Source of the DNA: Membranipora membranacea
Taxonomy: Eukaryota > Bryozoa > Gymnolaemata > Cheilostomatida > Membraniporidae
Direction of reading: 5' to 3'
Assembly: GCA_914767715.1 (NCBI GenBank)
Contig: OU612070.1
Span: 24,104,025 to 24,168,024 of the forward strand
DNA: 64,000 nt
The position numbers were made by a program, and so were the translations under genes. The notes under the pieces were generated by a model. It was not told the origin of the DNA. It did not search any database and saw only the letters and a program-made list of their open reading frames with translations. Positions 36,575 to 47,800 of the stretch are shown in pieces. Positions within the stretch are counted from its first letter, which is position 1, and every line of letters begins with the position of its first letter.

Positions 36575-39500
36575 TGATGCACAGCCAATATTAACTCAGA
36601 AAAGCAATAGAATCAATTTCAGTTTTCCACCTCCTCATCCCTGTATATTCTCTGAGAGAGTGGTCTTAATGCCTCTGAGGGTGTGCACTGTTCATCGCGT
36701 CCAATAAAATAACTAGGATAGGTCTATCCCCATCTTTACCAATGACTTGACTTAGACACTTTTTCGATCCTTATAACACTGGCGGTGTGTGAGCCCCAGC
36801 GAGAGTCCCTCAACTAAAGGTATTACACAGGAGGCAGTTATCAGTGTCATTATGAGCTTCCTACTAAGTTCCAGGCCTGATGTAATTCAGTAGAATCATG
36901 TGATTTGTGGCAAACGCACATTTAACAAAGATGTATGCTGTACTCAGCTCAAATAACGGAGAATTAGGCAATGGAGCAGATTAATGTTGCTTCATGTAGC
37001 TGTCGTTGGTAAAGCAGAGCAAAATGTTGGCAAGCCCTCTGAAATTTTTGTCTCTAGATTCATGACACACAGTTACAAAACACTGTGCCTTCCGTGTCAG
37101 GTAGTGTCAGGTCTGGTTGCTTGCCAGATTAGTTTGATAGACGACACTCTCTGTTTCCTTGTTGGATGAATGCTATTGTTTTGCCAGGGTTGGCTGGCTT
37201 GTTCTTGCACAATCTTCCCATAAAATTCAAGTTCAAGTTCAATCACCAAAGGCATCAACCCCTAGCTCTATAAATTTCCACTGTGCTTTTTTGATAAGAG
37301 GCACCCTCTTCAATGAACTGTTTATAATTCTCAGTTTAATTGAAATTCTAACATCTATCAAAGTTAATAATGTATAGATATACCACTATCACAAGTAAAC
37401 ATCAAACCAGAGTTGACAGGCTACTTTATCTTTCATATCATCAAATTTTTTTCGGCAGATCATTGCCGTCCCATTAACAAGATTTATAGAACCAATTGTG
37501 CTATGTCCGTAATGTTGGTGACTCACTGCAATATTTCGTAGCTTCTCAAATCTGATGGATGGATCCAGACTCATCTTTCAGAAAAAAATGACGTAAATTG
37601 AAAACAAATTAGAAAACCATTTGATCAAGTTTCTTCTGAAAATTACATCTAAACTTCTTTCCAACTAAAGTAAAAAACTTTCAGACTAATCTTTGTGTTG
37701 GCATTTAGACTCATTATGATGTATTCAATATATGTTTGCAACATGAGACAATGCTGGTTTTTTTTGCATATTTCATAATATTTCATCGTATTTTGTCACT
37801 GTACTGTTTCTAGTGAGTTTTGCAATCTGAAACACACAATATCCTATTTTAGCTCATTCCTGTAAGGTGTCAAAACATTTATGACACTTTCAAACTACAG
37901 ACTAATGTTCATTATTTTATATACCCTGAATGAGAAATGAAGAAATGTGGCATTTGATATATCCAGTGTAGAAGACTAAAAAGAAGATCTAAATGCGCTG
38001 CTGCATTGCCTCCCTCTAACTTAGACACCTATTCTATACGGCTCATTAATACATGCCTACCTCTGTCTGTAATATTCATTATCTGTCCTGGCCTGTTACA
38101 TAGTCCCTTAATAAAGATTGCGTCCGGCAGGAACTGTGAACGCGTCTCGATAATTGTCTAGAACCCAATCAACTGGACTCTGCATCATAGAATTGACCTT
38201 TTTTGCCGAAATGATTACATTTACACTGGTGCTAGATTTTATTGTGTTTTGGGATTTTTCAAAGCTAACCCTAACCAGCTGAGCAATGATAAAGAAAGAA
38301 GTTTTAGCAAAAGTGAAATTTACAATACAAAGAAATACCCATAGAATGATCAAACTTTGACCTTTAGGGAAAACTGTGGGTTTTGCCAGGTCTCTTATCA
38401 TGGGGACATAACTTTAAATTGCATTGCATAAAATATGTGAGTCTCACCTAAAAATAACCAACAGACGAAAAGTGTCATCCAAAAACGGTGGAAATATGGT
38501 CTTCTCAACAGATAACTTTTACCTTATGAGTTTAATTCATCATCAGTTACCCTTCTGCATGCTTTAATTCCTACTTCCTCACATGTTGAAACAGGACTTA
38601 GGGGAAAGATGATATCATGACTCCAGATTTGTATTCACCAAATAGTATTGTATGCCAAGATTATCGTATGCCAAGAGTTTGCGATAGAACTTACAGCTGT
38701 TGCAGTAAATGTTTTTCGAAATAGTGTCATTAGAAAATAGTATCTTTTATTTCATGTTTTCTTTATATTGTTCACGACAAAACATGTATGGAAAAAAAGC
38801 TGCTGTTTCAATGTGCAATTTTTCTCGCAGTCAAACTAACCCCAGTTCCTTGTAACATACACCTCTGTGCTGAATCATCGAGATCCACTGGACTACAACA
38901 TGAATAATATATTTGCGATTGAAGCAAATATCATGGTGTTTGCTTTGTTCGAAGGAATTTTCCCTGCATACTAACTAGACTTTGTAAACTGAATTTTTGT
39001 ATGTATATCTTTGTACATAATTCATCATATATGCATATGCATATCAAATTTCTTAATATCATTAATTCAGGTACTGATCCCCAGTGAAGACTACCGCTAT
39101 TTGGTTTTCACCTTTTCTTGATCCGCTTTATAAGAGGTGGACTTTCACTCCGTATTTATGTATTGTAGCATTTTGAGCGTTAAGTCTTAATAGAAACATA
39201 TTGCTACCATGAAGTAAAATCTTGAATTTTACCACCATTGGTCACCTCTCATCTATTACCAAGGGCGTAGTTGACCAATGCATGCAATGCAAGGCTATTT
39301 TGATTTCAGATTTTTTCGACCTCATTTGAGTAGTGCAAATAAGCTAGAGCCCTATCTGAAAATAATTCCAATTTACATTTAAACAATTATCATCATATTT
39401 ATTAAAACAGTTGACCTGTTACATATTACCCGAGATGACTAAATAATTGAAACAGATGGATGTCAAAAGATTTTGGCATCAGGACTTATCATCTCCTAAC

Positions 39501-40075
39501 AAGGCATGGTCTTTGTCAAGGGTTTTCAGTTGTGCTGTAGAGTATTATATTATTAGTATAAGTATTAGTATAAGAACTTTTAGGACAGTATAATAGCTAT
39601 GATATTTTATTTATTTGATATAGAAAATAAAAAAACATTGTTTCTTTGGAGGAAAATGAGGGAAAATTGTCCAAACTTCCTGCATATAAATGATGTCATT
39701 CACTGATGCAATCTACTCCATGCTTGTGAGCTAAGGTGTTCTAATATCCATGTCCTCGTATTTGGTTGATCTATAAATAAAAGACCATAGAATGCTTGTC
39801 AGAGTTGCCCAATATTGAGAACTATATTCGAGACTGTGAAATCGTTGCGGCACTTCCTCAGGTTTCCTCAGAGTTATCTAGCGCAACACATCCAGATGCT
39901 AAAAGCTGTGATTTTAATCAACATATACATATTTATGTCCTCATGTCACAGTTGACATATAGTTTTCAGTTGATGTTAAAGCATTATGTTTACTTTCATT
40001 GAATATTTGTCAATTCGAGTCTATCAATGTTTCCCACAAACTGATCACAACATGTCATAAATTATATAAAGTTGG
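36575..40075. other. Intergenic; may hold the missing last exon of paralogue 5
   Basis: Lies between the convergent ends of paralogues 4 and 5. No recognisable domain or family motif was found on either strand. The last exon of paralogue 5 should lie at the right-hand end of this stretch on the minus strand. Confidence 0.4.
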
Positions 40076-40082
40076 TACTCAC

Positions 40083-41390
40083 ACAAGATATAAATGCCCG
40101 GTAATCCAAACCACTGCATCGTGCTATTTTTCTTTCAAATGTAGTTGTGGCCTTTTGGGTTGTAGTTGTGGCCTTTTGAGTTGTAGTTGTGGCCTTTTGG
40201 GTTGTAGATGTGGCCTTTTGGGTTGTAGCTGTGGCCTCTATGGTTGCAGTTGTGGCCTTTTGGGTTGCCGCTGTGGCCTTTTGGGTTGTTGTTGTGGCCT
40301 TTTGGGTAGTTGTAGACAGTTTCGTGATTGGTTGACGCTCGTCGACCATTGGAGCTGTAAAAAATTAGCCTCAAGTTAAGATGTGAGGCTATCAAGACGT
40401 TTTCACTGCATGAGTTTTGTGTTTTTGTTCTGTTCAATGAATACATATCGGTTGCATTTATCTATAATATATCTGTATCGGCATAGTGAAATCCATGCTT
40501 TGCTTTAGCCAAATTAAGCTTTTTTAACCGCAATGGATATAATACCATCATATCTATATAATGTACACCACACAGGAATACACAGGTTACATTAATACAA
40601 GGCTGTCTCAATGGAATATAATTAATCACTTACGTATGAAAGATAAAGCCGACAGTACAACTGACTCTCCTGTCTCTCCAGGCGCCCCCTGCTGTCCTGG
40701 TTGTCCAGGTGCACCTTGCTGTCCATCTGCTCCAGGAGCACCTGGCTGTCCTGGTTCTCCAGTGGATGGAGGACTAGCAGGTGCTGCACCTCTCTCAGCT
40801 GCTGCTGCTGCATCTCTTGCTAGTTGAAGACTTGATACAGCCCCAGGTATAGTAAAGCTGTTACCTCCTAATGCATCCTATGATTGGTAAAAGAAAAGAT
40901 ATACTATCCATTGCACTTGAATTACTTTTGAATGAAAAACTGACTCAGCCAGGGGCATCATCTGTTGACTTCTAACTCACAATGTAATTTGAGACAGTCA
41001 ACGATATAAATTTTCAATTTGAACATTTCTGCACCATTTAATAGATTCAATGTTTGTGGAGAGTACAGTAAACATTGATAAAAAAATCAGATATAGGACT
41101 ACAACAAATGTCGTTACATAGATAATGGTTAAATGTGCAAAATCTTACCCGCTGTGCTGACACAAAGATCTGTTCCCCTCCGAGGATACTGCAAACATAA
41201 AAAAAACAGCACATTACCACTGGTACTCAAAATTTAGTTACAAAAAGTAAGAAATATTCAAGCTTATAACAGTCGGAATATATAGATCAACAGCACCAAG
41301 ATTGTAATACCATGGAGTACATTGCAGCATCATCCGATCCCAGCTTACTTACAGCATAGAAGTGAATAATAAACTCAGGCACAGCTTCAT
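40083..41390 (-). CDS. Secreted-protein family, paralogue 5 (collagen plus Thr-rich repeats), last exon not found
   Basis: Minus-strand exons 41390-41353, 41188-41149, 40877-40634, 40354-40083. Residues 1-26 (MKLCLSLLFTSMLILGGEQ...) are the signal peptide and closely match paralogue 4. Exon 3 begins DALGGNSFTIPGAVSSLQLA, then has an Ala/Pro stretch and collagen triplets ([19 protein letters not shown]). Exon 4 is mainly seven to eight copies of a 21-bp unit encoding TTTQKA-type repeats, a mucin-like region. It ends with a two-cysteine segment, CSGLDYRAFISC, directly before a GTGAGT donor, exactly where paralogue 4 has its Cys pair and donor. About 195 codons are accounted for. The terminal exon, expected in phase 0 below 40083, could not be identified; reading through the donor would end after VSTNFI. 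Convergent with paralogue 4. Confidence 0.75.
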
Positions 41391-41482
41391 TATTGATAAT
41401 CAAGTGATTTCTGAGGTCTTGTGTATGTTCTTCTCTCTCTGGTGTATACTGACTGTATGCTTACCTGTTAAAAGTACATCAG

Positions 41483-41490
41483 TATTTATA
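41483..41490 (-). promoter_or_regulatory. TATA box, paralogue 5
   Basis: Minus-strand TATAAATA, 100 bp before the ATG at 41390. Confidence 0.78.
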
Positions 41491-41599
41491 CCTACAGGAA
41501 TTGTGTCATGTATACTTCAATCAATGGTAGATGAGTAGTGATGTTTGACAGATTTGATACAGTTGGGGTTGGGCAACAGACTGAATCCGTTTGGTTAAA

Positions 41600-41617
41600 G
41601 CCTTGTCATGACATCCT
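41600..41617 (-). promoter_or_regulatory. Shared upstream element, paralogue 5 (diverged)
   Basis: Minus-strand AGGATGTCATGACAAGGC, about 110 bp before the TATA box. It is like the AGGATATGACnAGGC elements of paralogues 1 and 4, with an insertion. Confidence 0.35.
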
Positions 41618-42120
41618 AGTCCTTTTCCCATACTCAAAATACCAACAAAGATGCGTCAATAAATAGTCAATAATAACTTAACATACGCTTTCTCAGTGTT
41701 TCCTCATGCACAGTCATAAGAGGAATGCAGAAATGAACTTGGCCTGAGATTTGAGAGATCTGCGGTGTCATAATAACGGTCAAAATTCACATTCGAATCT
41801 TAGTTCACCTGGATTCTTTCTACCCACATTACCAGGAGATTGATGAAACTCTTTTTTTTTTCTTGAGCAATCTGTCTAAGTGATTAATATACATAAATTA
41901 ACAGTCCCCCTCAGTTGAGTAGTATTTTCTTGATATAATGATATATCAGAAACTGCCTGCATAACTTAGTTGATAATGTTCTTGTGACAGTTAATAGTGT
42001 CCGACAATAAATTAATGTAAATCAGGGTTTCTTAGAACAGTTATAGATGTAGTAATCAATACAGCTTTCCTGGGAATCAGTATTGTTGCAATCTGCCTTC
42101 AGACTAAATTGCAACACCAA

Positions 42121-42165
42121 AGATTCCAAGAAAAGCTGTATATTATACAGCTTTTCTTGGAATCT
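42121..42165. repeat. Perfect hairpin palindrome, 21-bp arms
   Basis: AGATTCCAAGAAAAGCTGTAT is followed by ATT and its exact reverse complement. No mismatch in 21 bp. A diverged copy of one arm (ACAGCTTTCCTGGGAATC) lies 60 bp upstream at 42061. Confidence 0.95.
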
Positions 42166-43112
42166 ACAACTACAAAATTTACCATCATGAATCTCAATTA
42201 TACTGCCGCAACATCCAAGCTTAAACAATAATGGCTAGGGCAACGAATAATTTGATATGTTACGAGCTAGTATTTTATTGAAACAAATATGATGAATATT
42301 AATATATCTGGTGGCTCAGATTTCACAATGCCTGCATTTATTATACAACCCGTTGCAAAACAATTCACTCACTGAGCAACACGTTTTGTAAAATTTCAAA
42401 ATTGGAACACATCACGATTGCTTAGTTCAATGTCTGTTCCAAGTCATACAATTAAACCTTGAGTAATATGCCAAAACCTACTAAGAAATGTCAAACCAAA
42501 AACAGTCTTACAAGGGGTAAGAATGGAGGTTGCAGAATCCTCTTGTATTATGAACACCATTTAGCTGTATGTATGTATATGAGAACTTTTTTTGTATTGA
42601 CTTAAATTGACTGTCAGACTTCAGTCATAGCAAATGAGAGAGTGATTACAATTACAATCGGTAGGATAATGAGAGAAATGAAATGCTCTGTTTTACAATT
42701 GAAAGAAAAGGTAAGCGAGAAAATAATATTACAAAAATGACTAGGTACTGTCCACGTCTGTCCAGAGGCTATCTCATATACTAGACAGTGGGTGAAGAGG
42801 AGTCATCTCCTGCCGTATAGTATCCATTGGTAAACTGGTATCTTGAAAGGGTCCATGGGCCAATTAATATCTTAGATCTGTCCGCTCTATCTTATCAAAT
42901 TGTAAGTAATCTATCACAATTTTCCTGTTTTGTACTTACCCTCAGTTGATAATTTTTTGTTCCTGCTATGTATAATCCGGCATCTGCTCGAGCCAAAAAC
43001 ACCAGCAGATGACCCTTATAGACTTCAATGGCTATGAACATTATGTTGTACACCAATTCTTCAAACATATCAATGGTGTTATTTCATTCATTTTTTGTAT
43101 CAGAACAACCCT

Positions 43113-43270
43113 GCTAGCTGAATTCGCTGTGAAGCCGGATCTTGACCATGATATAATCATTGAACAAACCACCAGCATTAGTTCAGCTTGTCAAAGATTT
43201 TCTCTATACCAGAGACTAGAAAACAATACAAGGCCATCTTTATTGCCTAGAGGAAATAACGTGGTCGCGG
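43113..43270 (+). repeat. Interspersed repeat, copy 1
   Basis: Shares ATAATCATTGAACA, ACCACCAGCATTAGTT, TTTTCTCTATACCAGAGACT and TGCCTAGAGGAA in the same order with 45579-45715. Confidence 0.75.
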
Positions 43271-45578
43271 ACAAAAACTGTAGTGCAAGATGAGGCAGGG
43301 GAGGGGGGGGGGGGATTCGCTGGCATCCTTCTATTTTCAAACATCAAGAGTATAACTTGTCACTATCATTGCATCATCGGCGGCAATTGAATTATCTTGG
43401 TTCTTTCTAAAACGCTGTTTTTATTGACCTCAGCTGATCATATTATTCCGACAAAACAATTCGTCTCTGCGGTCTGACTGAATTTGTATTCTCACAATGA
43501 TCGAGAGCAATCATAAAGCTACAACATACAGTGGCGCGTACCACTGCACAATACACAGGTCTTCAGCTAGAAACCATGAGTCAAGCGCTGTTTCGAGGCC
43601 TTCTCTAGGACAACCTCCTCATGGCCGGCCCCAGCAGCATGAAGCCACCCCTGTGTGTTGATGAGCATCTCAATCAATCTCATCGATCCCTCAGTGCATT
43701 TTGTAAGTTTCGGTGGTTTGACATAATTGGTGTGTTTACGCTGTTGCGAAACCAGGGAGGCTGCCAACTCGTCATTGTTTCAGTGCAACAATGTTCGCCC
43801 CATCACTCTCATGCTTATACTCTAAGCCAAACCAGTGCAGGGAGGTTTGCTTTCCATCAACTCATCGGCGCAACATCGCTAATCGTCAAGGCACCCGCCC
43901 CTTTCGTGCCATAGTTCACTACTCAAATTCACCACATTGAGCATAGTACAACTCATACACAAGTCAAAGAGATGACTTGTTTGCCCTGTTTATGACAAAA
44001 CAGAGGGTGGGCTGCCCCTAAAGAGGGACGCAAGTTGCCCGGAGTCCTCTTTCTGAGAGTGTGATACATCCTAGTAAACTAGAATGCATCCTGAGGTGAG
44101 GCCATGGTGGACCTCCTAATCGTAAGTGTGCAGCAAGCTGGCAGAAACTGAAACAGGCACTAATCAGCCATTGACCATGACACTTTGATCTTAGACAATA
44201 GGCCGAGAAGAGTTTGTTTGCGCTACAGCCAGTGGGCTGACTGTGATCTCCTGTCTCGCTCTGCCTGCCTTTTATGCGATGACCAAGCTTTTAATCATAA
44301 ATGTTTGTAATGCCTTAGGTCTAACTCAGACTCACTTTGATTTCGCACCCTGCAGAGATTAAACTACTTTAATTTGAGTATTAAAGGCATAATGCCTTAT
44401 CCTGCATCTGGCAGTTTTGGCTTGTCTTTGCTTTGTCTCAAAACCGAAAATTGATTTCAAGGCACCGGTATTGAAAATTGATTACAAAGCCCAATTATTG
44501 AAAAGTGCCATGCTCCTGAATATTACTGATGGAGTGATCATATTTTGATGAGATAATGTTCACTTCTGGCTGGTTCTGATTCATTTTCCCCGATCACCAC
44601 ATTTTGGGTTTTTGATTTTATCGGCCAAATTTTTTTCAGAAAGCTATGGTTCCCCCTTCTTCTCTTTGTTTGCTAAGAATCCACATCACTCTGCTGTTTT
44701 TCAAACTGTGGTGAGTCTGGTCCTTATTATTCTTCTCCCTTGCTGCAAGTTATTTTTCTCCATTTATTTAATTGTGTGGTTATTGTTGTAACAACCTTCT
44801 ATTCTCACCACTGGGGTCCAGCATCTCACGCTGTTTGGTTTTACTTCATTGTCCTATGAGCAGGTCAATTCATAATTGATACAATAATTGTGTTCTGGCC
44901 AGAAATCTGTATATATTCTGGTATTTCTCGGAGTTGTAGTAATTTGGTAGAGAACAATTTTGCGAAAGTTAATTTGTGGAACAAATTATTGTCATGTCTC
45001 GACCAAGTGACAAGAATTCTTTGGTTAAATCTGTTTTAGACACTCTGCTTTCCGTAAGGTATACATTGACCAAGATTACAATCATTATTACAAAGGGTTG
45101 GGCTATGCATCACCAATAAGGTGCCAGAAAGCTATCACCTTATGTATACAATGTTTATTTATGATCTGTTTATCAAATCAGTCAAATCAGTTTATTGCAG
45201 TGTTTTCCATCTATGACACCAACACAGTTCAGGAAGTTCCACTGCCTCTTAAATCCACAGTGGCCAGTGGCCACCATTCGCCAGTCATCATCACTCTGAG
45301 TCATGGTGTCCCACATAGCCTGGCTAGTCTCATATATTTTACAGTTGGTTCACCCATCCTGAACAGCATCAGATGTTTGTTTGCAATTCATAGAGAAATA
45401 CCACATCACTGTAAGGAAATCCCCACCAAAAATCTTCGAGAAATGCAAGGCAAAATCTGAGTTTTTTGTTCTTATTCTGAAATCCCCTGAGTTTCCTGAG
45501 TTGAACCCAAAAACCTGAGTAGCTCGGGTCAAATCTAAGTGGTTGAGAGCCCTGCATTGTACAAGAAAACACTGCTAT

Positions 45579-45715
45579 ATGAATTCGCTGCCTGGTTATA
45601 ATCATTGAACATACCACCAGCATTAGTTTTCTCTATACCAGAGACTAGAAAACAGTACAAAGGCAGTACGTAACCATCTTTACTGCCTAGAGGAATAAAG
45701 ATGACGCCGTGGGGA
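45579..45715 (+). repeat. Interspersed repeat, copy 2
   Basis: Second copy of the 43113-43270 repeat. It lacks about 25 bp in the middle and has a small insertion. Confidence 0.75.
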
Positions 45716-46399
45716 AATTTCGATGTCCGCACAAGCTTGAAGAAGCTTAGTATTTACTTGGCATCTTTATTGTCTATTATTACTCTGCAACTTCAGTTAG
45801 CCAAAATTTAGTACGTAACAAAAAGCCACCCCCTCACTAACTCTCTCCGTTCGCTGAGGTTTCTTCGATGGCTTTGAGCAGCCAAATGTGGGGATTACAT
45901 GTTATTTTTAGATTAAACTGAGCTAGTTTTGACCTCTCTATGTGGTGTAACAGGTATTGTTTCCTCTGTACAGAGAACACGATCATGGCATACGCTTGTC
46001 TCCAAGTATATGGCCTCAATTAATTCATCTAGACTGCTTGCCTAAATTTGGAAAACAATGGAACACTCATCACTTTGAGATATAGGAGCCCGAATCGAAC
46101 ACCGGATATGATAACTTATAACGTTGAACCTTGAGAGTTGCCTTTCTTGATGGAAGACAGTGCTATGCTTCAGAGGATATAGCCTATGTCACATGACTGT
46201 TTGTTGACAGAATGGGTATTTTATTGGTGGGATTTTTTTTTATTGCATCAGCTCACTTAACTGGAATTGATCAATATTGAGCATAAAAAATATAAACGCT
46301 TACACTCGCTTTGAGCATAGAAAATATAATGACTGCACTAAAATTCCAATGAAGATATACTGGAGGAGGTACTACAGATATAAACAAATAGATGACAGG

Positions 46400-47800
46400 T
46401 TGTTCTAGGATAATTTTTTATTATTTCAATAATCAGGGAGAAAATAGTCTGATATTCAGACCAAGGATGCCTTGTATAAGGAAGTAAGGCACAATTAACA
46501 TAAAAAAGATTTGAAATCAAGGATTGAAGTGGCCCTGATTATAACTAATTATGGTTTTTCTCATTTGAGCGATGTTCATAACTAAGTATCTGCAGTAATC
46601 GGTGGTAAGAAACAACTCTGTATGCCATCGAGTAGAAGATATTGTCACTTCAACATCCTTAGGTATCACACTCCTGGCACATATTTGTGATACGTTGCGG
46701 TTTAGTGCTGAGAAATAGGAAACCTAAAATCATAAATATTTATGTAGGTATGTAGGTCAGAAGGTGGGTGGGTGGGTAGGTAGTTGGGTGGGTTGGTAGG
46801 TGGTTGGATGGGTGGGTGGGTGAGTGGTTGGCTGGGTGGGTGGATAGGTGGATGGCTGGGTGGGTAGGTGGATGGCTGGGTGGGTAGGTGGTTGGCTGGG
46901 TGGGTAGGTGGATGGCTGGGTGGGTAGGTGGTGTGTGGATGGTCACAGCATCGTCCCTATAATGCTTATCGCTACTATCTGAGTGCTACAGGATAGAGTA
47001 AGTTTTCAACTTTTGCACATTGTAATTTTTTTATCAGGTGATCAGGCCAGTCTTATATCCTCTCGAAATGCTTACAGATTTAGACCAAAACGTTGCCGAA
47101 CAAACAAACGGCAGTCGTGCTTTTTTAACTATTTTTTAACTTTTCATAACAACATTTTTATGTATACGACCTAACCCGAGAGCTATCACCAGCATAAAAT
47201 TTTTATCATCTCTGTCATGATAATGTATGTTCATAAAAATACATTCATTGATAAAAAATACATTCATTGATGTTAAAATTGACTGGATCGCACTGAGAAA
47301 TTCATTAAATGATTCTGTGTGATATACTCATCAATGCATCCTATTATGTTGTTTGCCAGGTTGTGATGCTATCATGTTATGCCAGAATAGACCATTCAGT
47401 TTTCAATTCAGTTTTACACTATGAAAAATTTCCAATTATCCTCCTCCCTGCTATCCTTAGAGGATCGTTGTCCAATGAACTTTCCAGGTATCATATTTGT
47501 TTACCAACTCACCTTGTCCCAGAAGTACCTCTGATTGACCTCCGATTGCCTCCACCAGGTTTTGTTGATGCTCTCGTATAATAATTGATCTCCAAAGTTA
47601 ACCTCTGGGCTGAGCAGTCGTTTTGTAGCCTCTGCCGACAGGTCTTTTCTTTTATGCTTCCCTTTGTTTTGAGAGGTGTAGAATATATCCAAGTAGCTCC
47701 AACAGAACTTCTTTTTGAGCACTATAAGAGACGCGTCAAACTGGTTATTCAGTATCGGAACATCAATTCTACAATATACACAAACAAAAAATAACAAAAT
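46400..47800 (-). repeat. Inverted segmental duplication, copy 1 (contains the functional sulfotransferase exon 6)
   Basis: Reverse-complement counterpart of 61385-62620. It includes the last sulfotransferase exon, the intervening DNA (for example ACAACATAATAGGATGCA read on the minus strand), the 20-bp minisatellite and the flank with TGTGCCAGGAGTGTGATACC. Confidence 0.88.
46750..46932. repeat. Minisatellite, 20-bp unit, copy 1
   Basis: About nine copies of GTGGGTAGGTGGATGGCTGG. The reverse complement of the same unit is repeated at 61985-62185. Confidence 0.95.

Larger units (their letters stand above)
42170..46400. other. Intergenic, repeats only
   Basis: No gene recognised. It contains the two related repeat copies listed separately and a G run near 43300. 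The 120-codon open frame at 45098-45460 shows no domain or splice context. Confidence 0.4.

Noticed and set aside
36303-36707. 134-codon Tyr/Val-rich open frame
   Set aside because: It runs through the 16-bp minisatellite, so the composition reflects the repeat.
39999-40379. Cys/Gly/Leu-rich open frame with CGLLGCS-type repeats
   Set aside because: Antisense reading of the 21-bp Thr-rich coding repeat of paralogue 5, whose sense strand has splice sites and matching paralogues.
20479-41617. CRISPR or prokaryotic island as explanation for the repeats
   Set aside because: Repeats are coding triplets, minisatellites or foldbacks without regular unique spacers, and the genes are spliced.
45098-45460. 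120-codon open frame
   Set aside because: No domain, splice or promoter support. Length is within chance for AT-rich DNA of this size.
46740-46946. His/Pro/Thr-rich open frame
   Set aside because: Translation of the 20-bp minisatellite. The unit is not a multiple of three and there is no gene context. The same applies to 61982-62290.
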